Shown here: positions 36,426 to 44,849 of the stretch, piece after piece | Numbering within the stretch: position 1 is the stretch's first letter | How the letters are laid out: every line of letters begins with the position of its first letter | Origin: Carboxylicivirga sp. M1479 | Lineage (GTDB): Bacteria; Bacteroidota; Bacteroidia; Bacteroidales; Marinilabiliaceae | Reading direction: 5' to 3' | Assembly: GCF_007097485.1 (NCBI RefSeq) | Contig: NZ_VKDE01000001.1 | Span: 64,925-128,924, forward strand | Length of the DNA stretch: 64,000 nucleotides | Program-made: the position numbers and the translations under genes | The notes under the pieces: generated by a model | What the model was told of the DNA's origin: nothing | The model's input: the letters and a program-made list of their open reading frames with translations, nothing else | Database searches by the model: none

Positions 36426-37454
36426 TTATTTAATTCCTCTTACATTCTTTTCCCAGGCCCATGCCGAAGCTAGGGTTTCTTCCAGTGTTTTTTCGGCTTT
36501 CCAACCTAGCTCGTTGTTGCCATAAGTGGTATCGGCCCAAATTTTCTCGATATCACCTTCGCGACGCGGTACAATCTTGTACTTAAGATCTACCTCGTTT
36601 ACCTTAATAAAGGCTTTAACCAATTGCATTACCGAGTAACCGGCTCCGGTTCCTACGTTAAAATATTCGTAATTGGCTTTGCTTTTTCCGCCCAACATAC
36701 GGTCAATGGCTACCACGTGTGCTTTAGCCAGGTCAACCACGTTAATGTAATCGCGAATGGCAGTACCGTCTTCAGTATCGTAGTCATCGCCAAAAATGCT
36801 TAGCTCATTGCGTAAGCCGGCAGCTGTTTGTGTAATAAATGGTACAAGGTTGTTTGGCACACCCACTGGTAGCTCGCCAATTAGTGCTGTTGGATGTGCT
36901 CCAATTGGGTTAAAGTACCTTAAAGCAATGCAGTTTACGTTTTCGTTAGACTTGGTGTAATCGCGCATAATGTCTTCGCAAATGGCTTTAGTGTTGCCGT
37001 ATGGCGATTCTGCTTCTTTGCGTGGTGTTTGCTCAGTCACAGGTAACACATCGGGCTGACCGTATACGGTGCACGATGATGAGAAAACCATGTGAGGAAC
37101 GTTATATTTATTCATGCACTCCAGCAGGTTCATTAATGAGCCCATGTTGTTGCGGTAGTACTCCAAAGGTTTAGCTACCGATTCACCTACGGCCTTAAAG
37201 GCAGCAAAGTGGATGATTGCATCGATGTTCGGGTACTTTTGAAAGAAAGCATCAGTTAGTTCTCTTTCCGATAAATCAAACTCTTCAAAGGCTGGACGTA
37301 TGCCGGTAATCTGTTCAATTTTATCCAATACCTCAATTTGTGAATTTGATAAGTTGTCAACAATTACAACTTCAAATCCTTTTTCCTGTAATTCTACTAC
37401 GGTGTGTGAACCGATGTAACCAGTTCCGCCGGTTACTAAAATTTGCTTTGCCAT
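36426..37454 (-). CDS. galE: UDP-glucose 4-epimerase
   Basis: This 342-residue extended short-chain dehydrogenase interconverts UDP-glucose and UDP-galactose. The N-terminal NAD site is LVTGGTGYIGSHTVVEL. The catalytic Ser-Ser-Ser is in FSSSCTVYGQPD near residue 124, and Tyr-x-x-x-Lys is in SPYGNTKAICE near residue 150. RYFNPIGAHPTALIGE is the GalE substrate loop. An upstream ATG at 37517 would add 21 non-family residues, so 37454 is used. Confidence 0.93.
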   Translation of the reverse strand: MAKQILVTGGTGYIGSHTVVELQEKGFEVVIVDNLSNSQIEVLDKIEQITGIRPAFEEFDLSERELTDAFFQKYPNIDAIIHFAAFKAVGESVAKPLEYYRNNMGSLMNLLECMNKYNVPHMVFSSSCTVYGQPDVLPVTEQTPRKEAESPYGNTKAICEDIMRDYTKSNENVNCIALRYFNPIGAHPTALIGELPVGVPNNLVPFITQTAAGLRNELSIFGDDYDTEDGTAIRDYINVVDLAKAHVVAIDRMLGGKSKANYEYFNVGTGAGYSVMQLVKAFIKVNEVDLKYKIVPRREGDIEKIWADTTYGNNELGWKAEKTLEETLASAWAWEKNVRGIK

Positions 37455-37550
37455 TAGTGTAGCTTTTACTTTGTCGTTAAACGAGCTGTAAAAGTAATAA
37501 ATCGTTCGCAATACCAACTCTATTAATAGGGCTTATTTGTATTTCAGGGC

Positions 37551-37581
37551 CTTAATAAAAGTTAAAAGTACTTTTATTAAG
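37551..37581. promoter_or_regulatory. Perfect 12-bp inverted repeat upstream of galE
   Basis: CTTAATAAAAGT and ACTTTTATTAAG flank a 7-nt loop, about 100 bp before the galE start. It may be an operator or an RNA hairpin. No T-tract suits a terminator for a known gene here. Confidence 0.4.
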
Positions 37582-37873
37582 ATGTTTGCTTGCAGTTTAT
37601 GGTGAGTAAAGTGTTTTAAAAAAGAGCTTGATAAGTGCTTGCTTTTATTGAGTTACTAGGAAATACCGTTTTTAATGCTGTTATATTGGGAGTTACTAAC
37701 AAAGCATCTAATAACTTATGCACAATGCTAAATTGGTAATTTATACTGTTATTTAGTAACTTAGCATCGCTAATAACGTTAAAGTAGACATTAGTACACA
37801 TCTTATACACCTATTGTTAACAGCTTACCAACAGGTGTTGAAAGAAAGTTAATATCCTCAGCCTGCTTTTTTT

Positions 37874-37881
37874 TATTTTTG
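37874..37881 (+). promoter_or_regulatory. -7 box TATTTTTG immediately before the HU-SPOR gene
   Basis: TATTTTTG fits TAnnTTTG. Its end is only 5 bp from the ATG at 37887, which would put the transcription start at or next to the start codon. No clear -33 box is seen. Confidence 0.35.
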
Positions 37882-37886
37882 CAAGT

Positions 37887-38810
37887 ATGACAACAGTTGC
37901 CAAACACATATCAAATCTATTGTACACACACGAGTGTGTTATCATCCCTAATTTGGGAGCCTTTGTATCAACACCGGTAAGTGCGACTATCAATACCGAT
38001 AAAAACCTGTTTTTACCACCTACTAAAGAGATTGGTTTTAACAGAAGTTTGTCGCACAACGATGGTTTGCTGATAAGTACCCTAGGACAAGCCAACGGTA
38101 TTAGTTATGGCAAAGCAAAAATTATGGTGGAGGAGTTTGTGGCAATGATTACCGAAGAGGTGAATCAAGGACAAATGGCCAACATAGAAAAGGTAGGAAG
38201 CCTAAAGAAAGATGCCTTGGGTTACTTGCAATTTGTGGCCGATAACTCTGAGAGTTATCAAACAGAGGCTTTTGGATTGAGCTCATTTCAGTTTGCGCCT
38301 GTTGTGGCCATGTCAAAGCCGGTTAGTGAGAATCAAACTGTACGCCGATTGTTGCAGCCAGTTGGATTAAAGCAAATAGCTGCATCGGTAGCTATGGTGG
38401 TTGGTTTGTTTGTTATTTCGCAATCATTAGATAATCCACTTCGAAACAATAAATTGGTAGAAGCCAATACCATGTCGTTTGTAATGCCAAGCAGTGCTGA
38501 TAGAGCAGTAGAAGCGACCAAAGAAGTTAGCGTTGATGAGGTGCAGCAAGCAATAGAAGAAACGACGCCTGTTATTAAAAATAGTTATTACCTCATTGCC
38601 GGAAGTTTTAAAACTGCAGACCAGGCGCAACGTTTTTTAAATATTGTGCAAGAGATGGGCGAGGATAAGGCTTTTGTTTTGCCTAGTCCGAATAAGCGTT
38701 ACCGCGTGGCCATTAATGGTTATGCCGATAAAACAGCCGCTATTTCGGAGTTGAATCAATACCGCAAAATGGAGGATTTTAAAACGGTGTGGGTATTAAC
38801 ACAGCATTAA
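37887..38810 (+). CDS. HU-CCDC81 and SPOR domain-containing protein
   Basis: In this 307-residue protein, residues ~1-140 contain the two CCDC81-like HU domains typical of Bacteroidota (AKHISNLLYTHECVIIPNLG, then GFNRSLSHNDGLLIS). A single membrane helix follows near residues 165-178. A linker leads to a C-terminal SPOR domain (about 230-307, YYLIAGSFKTADQAQRFLNI). SPOR domains bind denuded septal peptidoglycan, so the protein may link DNA or a cytoplasmic partner to the division site; that link is inferred. Confidence 0.9.
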   Translation: MTTVAKHISNLLYTHECVIIPNLGAFVSTPVSATINTDKNLFLPPTKEIGFNRSLSHNDGLLISTLGQANGISYGKAKIMVEEFVAMITEEVNQGQMANIEKVGSLKKDALGYLQFVADNSESYQTEAFGLSSFQFAPVVAMSKPVSENQTVRRLLQPVGLKQIAASVAMVVGLFVISQSLDNPLRNNKLVEANTMSFVMPSSADRAVEATKEVSVDEVQQAIEETTPVIKNSYYLIAGSFKTADQAQRFLNIVQEMGEDKAFVLPSPNKRYRVAINGYADKTAAISELNQYRKMEDFKTVWVLTQH

Positions 38811-38835
38811 AAAGAGAAGTATTACATTAGATATA

Positions 38836-38870
38836 AAGGCTGCTCAGAAATTCTGAAGCAGCCTTTTTTT
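38836..38870 (+). terminator. Rho-independent terminator after the HU-SPOR gene
   Basis: The stem AAGGCTGC / GCAGCCTT is followed by seven T. Confidence 0.88.
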
Positions 38871-38910
38871 ATAGGCACGCCTTGGATGTCTGCTTTAGGG
38901 CAAAAATGCA

Positions 38911-39302
38911 TTTTACCGCAGAGGGCCCAAAGCACCCAGAGGGAGTATATGTTTTTGGAATTATGATTGAGTTCTAGTAATGCTGTTGAATCTTTACCTT
39001 GGCTTTAGTTCTAAACAAGTTTCATTGATGTTTTGAATGAAACTTCTCTGTGCCCTTCTTTTACTCTGTGGTTAAATCATAAAATTTGCTTTTACCGCAG
39101 AGGGCGCAAAGCACGCAGAGGGGTGCGTGTTTTTGGAGTTAAGCTAAGTCTTAGTAATGCTGTTGAATCTTTACCTTGGTTTCATTTCTAAACAAGTTTT
39201 ATTGATGTTTTGAATGAAATTCCTCTGTGTTCTTCTTATGCTCTGTGGTTCAATCTTAAAATTAGTTTTTACCGCAGAGGACGCAAAGCACACAGACGGA
39301 GT
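38911..39302. repeat. Tandem repeat, ~178-bp unit, about 2.2 copies
   Basis: TTTTACCGCAGAGG starts units at 38911, 39090 and 39267. The first two units are ~85% alike by eye over their full length; the third breaks off after about 35 bp. Each unit begins with a GCAGAGG(G)CGCAAAGCACGCAG-type motif and ends with a reverse-complement-like CTCTGTG...CTCTGTGGTT, so each unit is itself an imperfect inverted repeat. The 566-bp gap holds no gene that I can support. Confidence 0.85.
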
Positions 39303-39436
39303 ATTTGTTGTCTGTAACCTTAAGCTTATTGTTTCGAAAAGTGCCTATGAGCTTGTCTAGAATCTTCGTTTCCAGATAAACACATTTTTGATTCTAATCC
39401 TTTAACTTTCTCCTTTAGCTCTGTGCTTAATATTGG

Positions 39437-40651
39437 TTAAATTGTTTTTTCGGCAGCTTCTTCTACTGCTTTAAAAACACGTAAAAAGTTACCTCCCCAT
39501 ATTTTGTTGATATCCTTTTGGGTGTATCCTCGCTTTATTAATTCTTCTGTAATTTTCGGAAAATCGGCCACATCAACACAGTCGCTTAAACCGCCACCGC
39601 CATCAAAGTCTGAACCAATGCCTACATAATCAATTCCTACCAGATTTACCACGTAATCAATGTGGTTAACAGCATCAGCAATGCTTGGTAATACGGGCGG
39701 GTACTTAGTGTTTATCTCGCGCCACTCGCCCCAGGCTTTTTTTCTCTCTTCGTCCGAAGCATAGGTCCAGTTATTATATTTCAATCTCAACTCTTCCTTT
39801 TTTACATAGTTTAGCGATGTGGTATCTTCTTCTTGTATGTATGCTCCCAATATGCATATTTGAATAACGCCTCCTTTGCGTGCCAGGGCTTTAATCATGT
39901 CGTCATCCATATTGCGAGGGTGATTGCACAGTGAACGTACCGATGAGTGAGAGGCGAAGATTGGTGCAGTGCTTTTATCCAATACATCGTAAAAAGCTTT
40001 GTCCGATATGTGGGATACATCCACCAGTATGCCCAGTCTATTCATTTCTTTCAGCACTTCTTCGCCATAGTTACTTAGGCCATTGTGTTCTGGACCCTCT
40101 TTATCAGTTGATGAGTCGCAGATATCGTTGTTTTTTGTGTGTGCCAATGTTACATAGCGAATGCCTCTGTTGTAAAACTCCTCCACCCGCTTAATATCTT
40201 TATTCAAGGGAAAGCCATTTTCCATACCCAGATAAATAGCCCTCTTTCCTTCTTTTTCAATCGCTAATACGTCATCAGCACGAAGAGCTAAAGAGGCAAT
40301 ATCATCGTTTAAGGTCAAAGCTCGTTCGGTAGAGTCCAACATCTGGTGCGCCATTTGGTAGGCCAGAGCGTAGTTCTCATCCGTTCGCTGTCGCTGACTG
40401 GTAAAAATGGCAAAGAACATGGCGTCTAATCCGCCTTCTTTCATTCTTGGTAGGTCAACTCTGCTACCTGGTGCTTCGTGTGTTTTACCAATGTCGAATG
40501 ATTGACGCAAAAAACGCATGGGGGTATCGCAATGGGTGTCGATGGTAATGGCCTGCTCGTGTACTTTGGCAGCATCAAGTGGTTTTAGCTGGCACGCTTG
40601 TAGGTACAAAGTGCCCAATAGCAAAAGTGTAAGTGTTTTGGTAATACTCAT
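39437..40651 (-). CDS. M19-family membrane dipeptidase, predicted lipoprotein
   Basis: This 404-residue protein has a lipoprotein signal with lipobox LQAC (Cys at residue 20). The renal-dipeptidase-type TIM-barrel zinc site is intact: His-x-Asp in TIDTHCDTPMRF, the bridging Glu in YLGMENGFPL, His in LVDVSHISDKAF and His in IFASHSSVRSLCNHPRN, then IGSDFDGGGGLSDC. It cleaves dipeptides, probably on the periplasmic face of a membrane. It is divergent from a set of small membrane proteins. Confidence 0.92.
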   Translation of the reverse strand: MSITKTLTLLLLGTLYLQACQLKPLDAAKVHEQAITIDTHCDTPMRFLRQSFDIGKTHEAPGSRVDLPRMKEGGLDAMFFAIFTSQRQRTDENYALAYQMAHQMLDSTERALTLNDDIASLALRADDVLAIEKEGKRAIYLGMENGFPLNKDIKRVEEFYNRGIRYVTLAHTKNNDICDSSTDKEGPEHNGLSNYGEEVLKEMNRLGILVDVSHISDKAFYDVLDKSTAPIFASHSSVRSLCNHPRNMDDDMIKALARKGGVIQICILGAYIQEEDTTSLNYVKKEELRLKYNNWTYASDEERKKAWGEWREINTKYPPVLPSIADAVNHIDYVVNLVGIDYVGIGSDFDGGGGLSDCVDVADFPKITEELIKRGYTQKDINKIWGGNFLRVFKAVEEAAEKTI

Positions 40652-40799
40652 GTGTGTAGATTTAGGATTACAAAATAGTGATAATATTTTTGATCAAATA
40701 GTTATTACTTATTCATTACCTCTATTACATTTTGTAGCCAAGGATAGACGATTTTACGGATGATAATATCTATAATTAAAAATGTTTTGATAAGTTTAC

Positions 40800-40922
40800 A
40801 TGATGAATAATCAAATTAAACTTGCTTATAGAATTTTAATTATTATTGCTGCCTGTTTGGCTGGGGTTTATTACATCGGCTATTTAACAGGTGTAGTTGT
40901 AACATTGATAAATCAGATGTAA
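40800..40922 (+). CDS. 40-residue single-pass membrane protein (small ORF)
   Basis: The ATG at 40800 opens a 40-codon frame ending in TAA at 40922. The N-terminus MMNNQIKLAYR is polar and basic, followed by one hydrophobic helix (LIIIAACLAGVYYIGYLTGV). It lies 51 bp upstream of another small membrane-protein gene on the same strand and 148 bp from the divergent dipeptidase gene. I know no family; it could be spurious. Confidence 0.45.
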   Translation: MMNNQIKLAYRILIIIAACLAGVYYIGYLTGVVVTLINQM

Positions 40923-40973
40923 GCGGGCATATTTGATAATTGTTAGTACTAAACCTAATAACCTACTTGATTA

Positions 40974-41393
40974 ATGAAGAATGCCTATAAAAACACGTGG
41001 GTAGTTTCCATACTATTCGTTGTTGGAAGCCTTATTACTTTGTATTTTAAAAGCTCACTGGCACAGTTCTTAAGTCAGTTGCATCCGAGTTTGAATACGA
41101 TTCTACTGTATACTGCACTCGTTCTTTCTTTAATTATTTCTTTTTATTGCCATCGTAGGCTTGGTCGATTGATGGATATGAAATGGAGTTTGCAACGTAT
41201 TGTCAAACAAATTGACTATAGTTTGCAAAAGCAATTGTGGTTTTTGCTGGTGTATTGGCTGCTGTTGCTACGTTACGTTATATCAAGCGAGAAAATTGAT
41301 CTTTTCTTAGCTGGTTTATCACTTTTGCTAGTGTTCGGTCCACTTCGTAAAACCATGCGCTTAGCCCGAGGTCTTGATGCGGAACAAGCTTGA
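40974..41393 (+). CDS. Small polytopic membrane protein of unknown function
   Basis: This 139-residue protein has about four hydrophobic helices (residues ~10-28, 40-58, 88-104 and 108-122). A basic cytoplasmic loop CHRRLGRLMDMKWSLQRIVK lies between helices two and three, and the tail is short and charged. I recognise no family. It is followed 53 bp later by the CPBP protease gene on the same strand. Confidence 0.6.
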   Translation: MKNAYKNTWVVSILFVVGSLITLYFKSSLAQFLSQLHPSLNTILLYTALVLSLIISFYCHRRLGRLMDMKWSLQRIVKQIDYSLQKQLWFLLVYWLLLLRYVISSEKIDLFLAGLSLLLVFGPLRKTMRLARGLDAEQA

Positions 41394-41446
41394 TAATGCA
41401 TCCTGCTATTTTGTAATTTGCGAACCTTTGCTGTGAATTTTTAAGG

Positions 41447-42103
41447 ATGAAAGAGCTTATTGAATTTATAAAAACAGGAAGCTATTCGAGGGAATCGGTA
41501 ACTATAAAAGGGCTATTTAAGCTTTATCTATTGCACATAGCATGGTGCATACCTCTTTCCATTCCATTTATTGTTTTGAAATTTGTGGATGCTTTACCCA
41601 CCCATGCTTTTCAAAATATTGAAGATCCTTTGAAATTTATGTTTGGAGCAGTTTTTATAGCTCCCATTGTTGAGGAGCTGATTTTTCGTTGGCCTTTAGT
41701 GCCCACCAGGCTAAATATTAGTATTGCTCTATCGTTTTTTCTTACTTACGGAATTAAATATACACTTGGCTCTGCCTATGGTTATGAACTTTATTTGCAA
41801 AGTATACCTATTTGCATTCTTATCTATTTAGTGGCTCCCTTCATATGTATTGCTAAACAATTACCTTTTAAGTGCTTGATGCACTTCTTGGTTATTGCAT
41901 TTGGCTTTTTGCATATTTCTAATTTCACAGAGGTCTATTGGTGGATGTATCTCATATTTCCTGTGTTAACAGTGCCGCAAATCGTACTTGGTTATGTTTG
42001 CTCATTTGCCCGTATGAAATATGGTGTCGTCTACAGCATAATACTGCATGCTTTTAACAATTTAGTTGTGTGCATACCTTTGCTAATTAAGTATCTGCAT
42101 TAA
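41447..42103 (+). CDS. CPBP-family intramembrane metalloprotease
   Basis: This 218-residue protein has six or more hydrophobic helices. The CPBP/CAAX-protease motifs are visible: Glu-Glu-x-x-x-Arg in VEELIFRWPLV near residue 81, a His in FGFLHISNFTE near residue 157, and the terminal His-x-x-x-Asn in IILHAFNNLVV near residue 203. In bacteria such proteins often relate to bacteriocin immunity or membrane processing. The bacteriocin-like locus begins 2.4 kb away, but the LRR gene lies between, so a link is only speculative. Confidence 0.85.
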   Translation: MKELIEFIKTGSYSRESVTIKGLFKLYLLHIAWCIPLSIPFIVLKFVDALPTHAFQNIEDPLKFMFGAVFIAPIVEELIFRWPLVPTRLNISIALSFFLTYGIKYTLGSAYGYELYLQSIPICILIYLVAPFICIAKQLPFKCLMHFLVIAFGFLHISNFTEVYWWMYLIFPVLTVPQIVLGYVCSFARMKYGVVYSIILHAFNNLVVCIPLLIKYLH

Positions 42104-42152
42104 CAATAGTGTAGCAAAGTAGGAAAGGATCTCATTTGAATTGAAGGTATAA

Positions 42153-42181
42153 AAAAGAACCAGGCATGTTGCGCCTGGCTC
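42153..42181. terminator. Hairpin between convergent CPBP and LRR genes
   Basis: The stem AGCCAGGC / GCCTGGTT with A and T tracts on its left side serves as terminator for the minus-strand LRR gene, 4 bp beyond its stop. Confidence 0.75.
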
Positions 42182-42185
42182 CCTG

Positions 42186-44126
42186 TTAGAAATAAGTTGC
42201 TTTACTTTTTACAAATTGCTTTGTTATAGTGTGCCCATTTTGTGTGAGGCACTTTATAATGTATAGGCCAGATGCCAAATTTTGGACATCTACTTGTATG
42301 TCATTTTCTGCATTGGTAATTGTTTTGCTTTTTATCTTAATGCCTCTATAATTGTAAATATCTAACAATGTAATGTTACTATTGCTTTGTTTGATGTTGA
42401 GCGTGTTAATGACTGGGTTTGGATAGATGCTCAGCTTAATTTCTTCTAGTTGGTTTAGGGCAGTTGCAAGAGATAAAGAAACGGTTTTTGAAACAGCAAC
42501 ATCATCCACGGAAATGGAACCAGCAGCACTCTCATATCCGTTGGCAGTAATGGTATAAGAATAATTACCAGCATATATATTGGTAAAGCTTACTTTACCT
42601 TCTGCACTTGCAATTGCTGCTGTTTGACCTTCTATTTCAACGATGGCTCCTTCAATTGGAGCAATGCCATCAAGTACAGTAAATGAAACATCGTAATAAG
42701 CACTTAGGATGGCCTGATAGCGCTCATGCACATCTGTTACTGTTGTTCCGCCTGCATATGTTACTTTTTCATCATCTAACCAATGCTTAAAGGTAAATCC
42801 ATCAATTGCTGGCGTTGGCAAATTAAAGGAGCTAAGGGTATTGGAGTAAAAAGCCTTTGACCCAATATAGCTTAATTTAGTGCACTGGCTTAAGTTGGCT
42901 TCGGGAAGTCGATTATAGGCAAAGGCATAACTTTCAATTTTTTCCAATGCTGTGCATGTGCTCAAGTCAATTGTGTTCAAATTATTGGATGCGAGAGCTC
43001 TGTGCCCAATGTATGTTAGTTTAGTGCAGTTGCTTAGATCAATGGCATACATTCCTATCAGGTTAAAACAGCTGCTGTTAATGCGCTCTACTTGTGCTGG
43101 CACCACAACGCTTCTTGAAACACCACCGTATGAAATGAGCTGTGTTAAATCATCCGTTGTATCAACATTACGTTTGTATATAAAACCCTCTGAGGGTTCA
43201 TCATCGATAATTGTAATCTGATTATTGTTAAAGGCGGCTGAATAGATAGTAGTTGCATTAGGAGGTAAAGCTAAATCAGTAATGGAGTTGTTGCGAAAAC
43301 TTTCGAAACCAACCGTTAATAATGCGGTGCAATTACTCAAATCTAATTTTTCAATTCTATTGTTATAGAATGCATGACCGCCAATATCTGATAAGGAAGT
43401 GCAACCACTTAAATCTAAATTTTCGATGCCACAAGACATAAATCCATATTGACCAATTGATGTGAGTTGGGAGCAATTGCTTAGGTCGATTGTTGGTACA
43501 GATAAGCTGTAGAGTGCAGATCGTTCAATGGTTTTTAATGCAGTGGCATTTGTGAAATCGATACTTGTTAAGCGACTAAGTACTAAAGCATCTTCACCAA
43601 TGGTTTCAACCGTTGAAGTTACAATCAAACTTTTTGTAGCGCCTCCATAGGAAACTATGCGAGTGTAATCGATGCTAGCATCATCCTTGCGTGCATAAAA
43701 TAAACCATCAACAGCTTGTCCATTAGCCCTTGTTATTACATTGCTATTAAAAGCAGCCATACCAATGTGCTGCAAGGTACTTGGCAAATTAACAGTTGTA
43801 ATGCTGTTGTTGCAAAAAGCATAATCACCTATGTGGGTCATGCCTTCGGGAAAGGTAATGCTTGTTATACCTTTGTAATAGAAATCACTACTACTGTATG
43901 ATCTTGCGTCTTTAATGCCTTTTACCGCTTGACCATCTAAAGTGGCGGGTATGATAATGTCTTTAATCGCAAAATCATACGAACAACTTTGTATCAAACC
44001 ATCCGTGGTCATTTCAACATCGGCATCCTTTAAGGTGTATTGCGCTTTTGTTCCGTCAACAAAAGTTGCCCATATCACAGCAACTAAAACAAGTTTACTC
44101 GCTGTCTTTCCAATAATCTCTCTCAT
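42186..44126 (-). CDS. BspA-type leucine-rich-repeat surface protein with T9SS sorting domain
   Basis: This 646-residue secreted protein has a signal peptide ending near DGTKAQ. Residues ~60-440 are LRR_5/BspA repeats (units such as LTSIGQYGFMSCGIENLDLS). An InlB-B-like beta segment lies near 440-480. A carboxypeptidase regulatory-like beta-sandwich follows (~483-560). The C-terminal ~80 residues form a type A T9SS sorting domain (LSIYPNPVINTLNI onward). It is expected on the cell surface, probably in adhesion; the ligand is unknown. Confidence 0.92.
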   Translation of the reverse strand: MREIIGKTASKLVLVAVIWATFVDGTKAQYTLKDADVEMTTDGLIQSCSYDFAIKDIIIPATLDGQAVKGIKDARSYSSSDFYYKGITSITFPEGMTHIGDYAFCNNSITTVNLPSTLQHIGMAAFNSNVITRANGQAVDGLFYARKDDASIDYTRIVSYGGATKSLIVTSTVETIGEDALVLSRLTSIDFTNATALKTIERSALYSLSVPTIDLSNCSQLTSIGQYGFMSCGIENLDLSGCTSLSDIGGHAFYNNRIEKLDLSNCTALLTVGFESFRNNSITDLALPPNATTIYSAAFNNNQITIIDDEPSEGFIYKRNVDTTDDLTQLISYGGVSRSVVVPAQVERINSSCFNLIGMYAIDLSNCTKLTYIGHRALASNNLNTIDLSTCTALEKIESYAFAYNRLPEANLSQCTKLSYIGSKAFYSNTLSSFNLPTPAIDGFTFKHWLDDEKVTYAGGTTVTDVHERYQAILSAYYDVSFTVLDGIAPIEGAIVEIEGQTAAIASAEGKVSFTNIYAGNYSYTITANGYESAAGSISVDDVAVSKTVSLSLATALNQLEEIKLSIYPNPVINTLNIKQSNSNITLLDIYNYRGIKIKSKTITNAENDIQVDVQNLASGLYIIKCLTQNGHTITKQFVKSKATYF

Positions 44127-44505
44127 CCTAATTTAATCTTGATTGTGTGGTTAAATTAATTGCTATTGGTGTAGCCAGAGAGCGGGCGCAAAAGTAATAA
44201 AATTAGTGACTGAGCAGTATAGCGTAAGCTAGAAAAAGGGAAACAGGAGATTAGAAAAGATTTGAAAACAGCTAGTGTGAAAGATTGTAGGGCTAAGATT
44301 GATGATACTATTTTAGTTTAAAGCAATAGCAGCAAATACAAATATTAACTATGTTAACTTATGGGTTGATTTTTAGTGTAATAAATATGGGCATTCGTCA
44401 CTGAATAGTACACGTTAGTCAACGGAGTGCTGATTTTTCTTAAAATGGAGTGTTACGATAAGCGAATACTGCAATAAACCTACAAAGGTTTAAAGTTGAA
44501 TTATT
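44127..44505. other. 379-bp divergent intergenic region upstream of the peptide-export locus
   Basis: No ORF is supported. On the minus strand TACTTTTG at 44189-44196 fits the -7 consensus for the LRR gene. On the plus-strand side no clear -7 box precedes the first helix-turn-helix gene. The words CACGTTAG (near 44411) and TGTTACG (near 44450) loosely resemble half of the TGTAACGTTACA palindrome at 48510. Confidence 0.45.
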
Positions 44506-44811
44506 ATGAAACTATTTGATGAATTTGAAATTATAAGAAGAATGTTTGACTTAATTAGAAAGAAGCAAACGGGTTGTACAAGTACTTTTCATAAAAGGAT
44601 AGGCGTATCAAGAGGTAAGTTATACAACTTACTTAATGAATTACATGATATAGGAATTGTTATTAAGTACGATAAACATTTGAAATATTTCTATTTAAGG
44701 GATGATATAGAGGTTAATGTGGAGGCGCCAATCCAAGTGATTAAGAAGGATGAATTACGAAAGATTAGAGGCGGGTTTTCATATTCATTCCATTTTTTTG
44801 GACAAGGTTAG
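44506..44811 (+). CDS. Small helix-turn-helix protein with C-terminal double-glycine motif and 11-residue tail
   Basis: In this 101-residue protein, residues ~8-55 predict a winged-helix or HTH domain (FHKRIGVSRGKLYNLLNELH contains the putative recognition helix). A short beta-hairpin wing runs to ~70. Residues 80-90 read KKDELRKIRGG, matching the LSxxELxxIxGG consensus of leaders cut by C39-peptidase exporters. The tail after the double glycine is FSYSFHFFGQG. It is homologous end to end with the protein at 48180-48500, with the motif at the same residues (89-90). The HlyD and C39 exporter genes follow 38 bp later. I infer a DNA-binding protein fused to an exportable peptide, or a long-leader peptide precursor. 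I know of no described family. Confidence 0.85.
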   Translation: MKLFDEFEIIRRMFDLIRKKQTGCTSTFHKRIGVSRGKLYNLLNELHDIGIVIKYDKHLKYFYLRDDIEVNVEAPIQVIKKDELRKIRGGFSYSFHFFGQG

Positions 44812-44849
44812 TAGTAGTTTCGCACCAGCAATCAACATAACCTTAATTT

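Larger units (their letters stand above)
37455..37886. other. 432-bp divergent intergenic region between galE and the HU-SPOR gene
   Basis: No ORF is supported. It holds the perfect hairpin at 37551-37581, two direct repeats of GAGTTACTA (near 37651 and 37690), and related words AGCATCTAATAAC and AGCATCGCTAATAAC about 60 bp apart. A TATTTTTG box sits at its right end. The promoter of galE must lie on its left side. Confidence 0.45.

Noticed and set aside
37716-37811. TTATGCACA and TTATACACC as DnaA boxes of a replication origin
   Set aside because: There are only two sites, one imperfect, with no dnaA, no further cluster and no AT-rich unwinding element clearly associated.
41447-42103. CPBP protease as the immunity gene of the bacteriocin locus
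   Set aside because: Such proteins can confer bacteriocin immunity, but an opposite-strand LRR gene and 2.4 kb separate it from the locus, so the link is too weak to assert.
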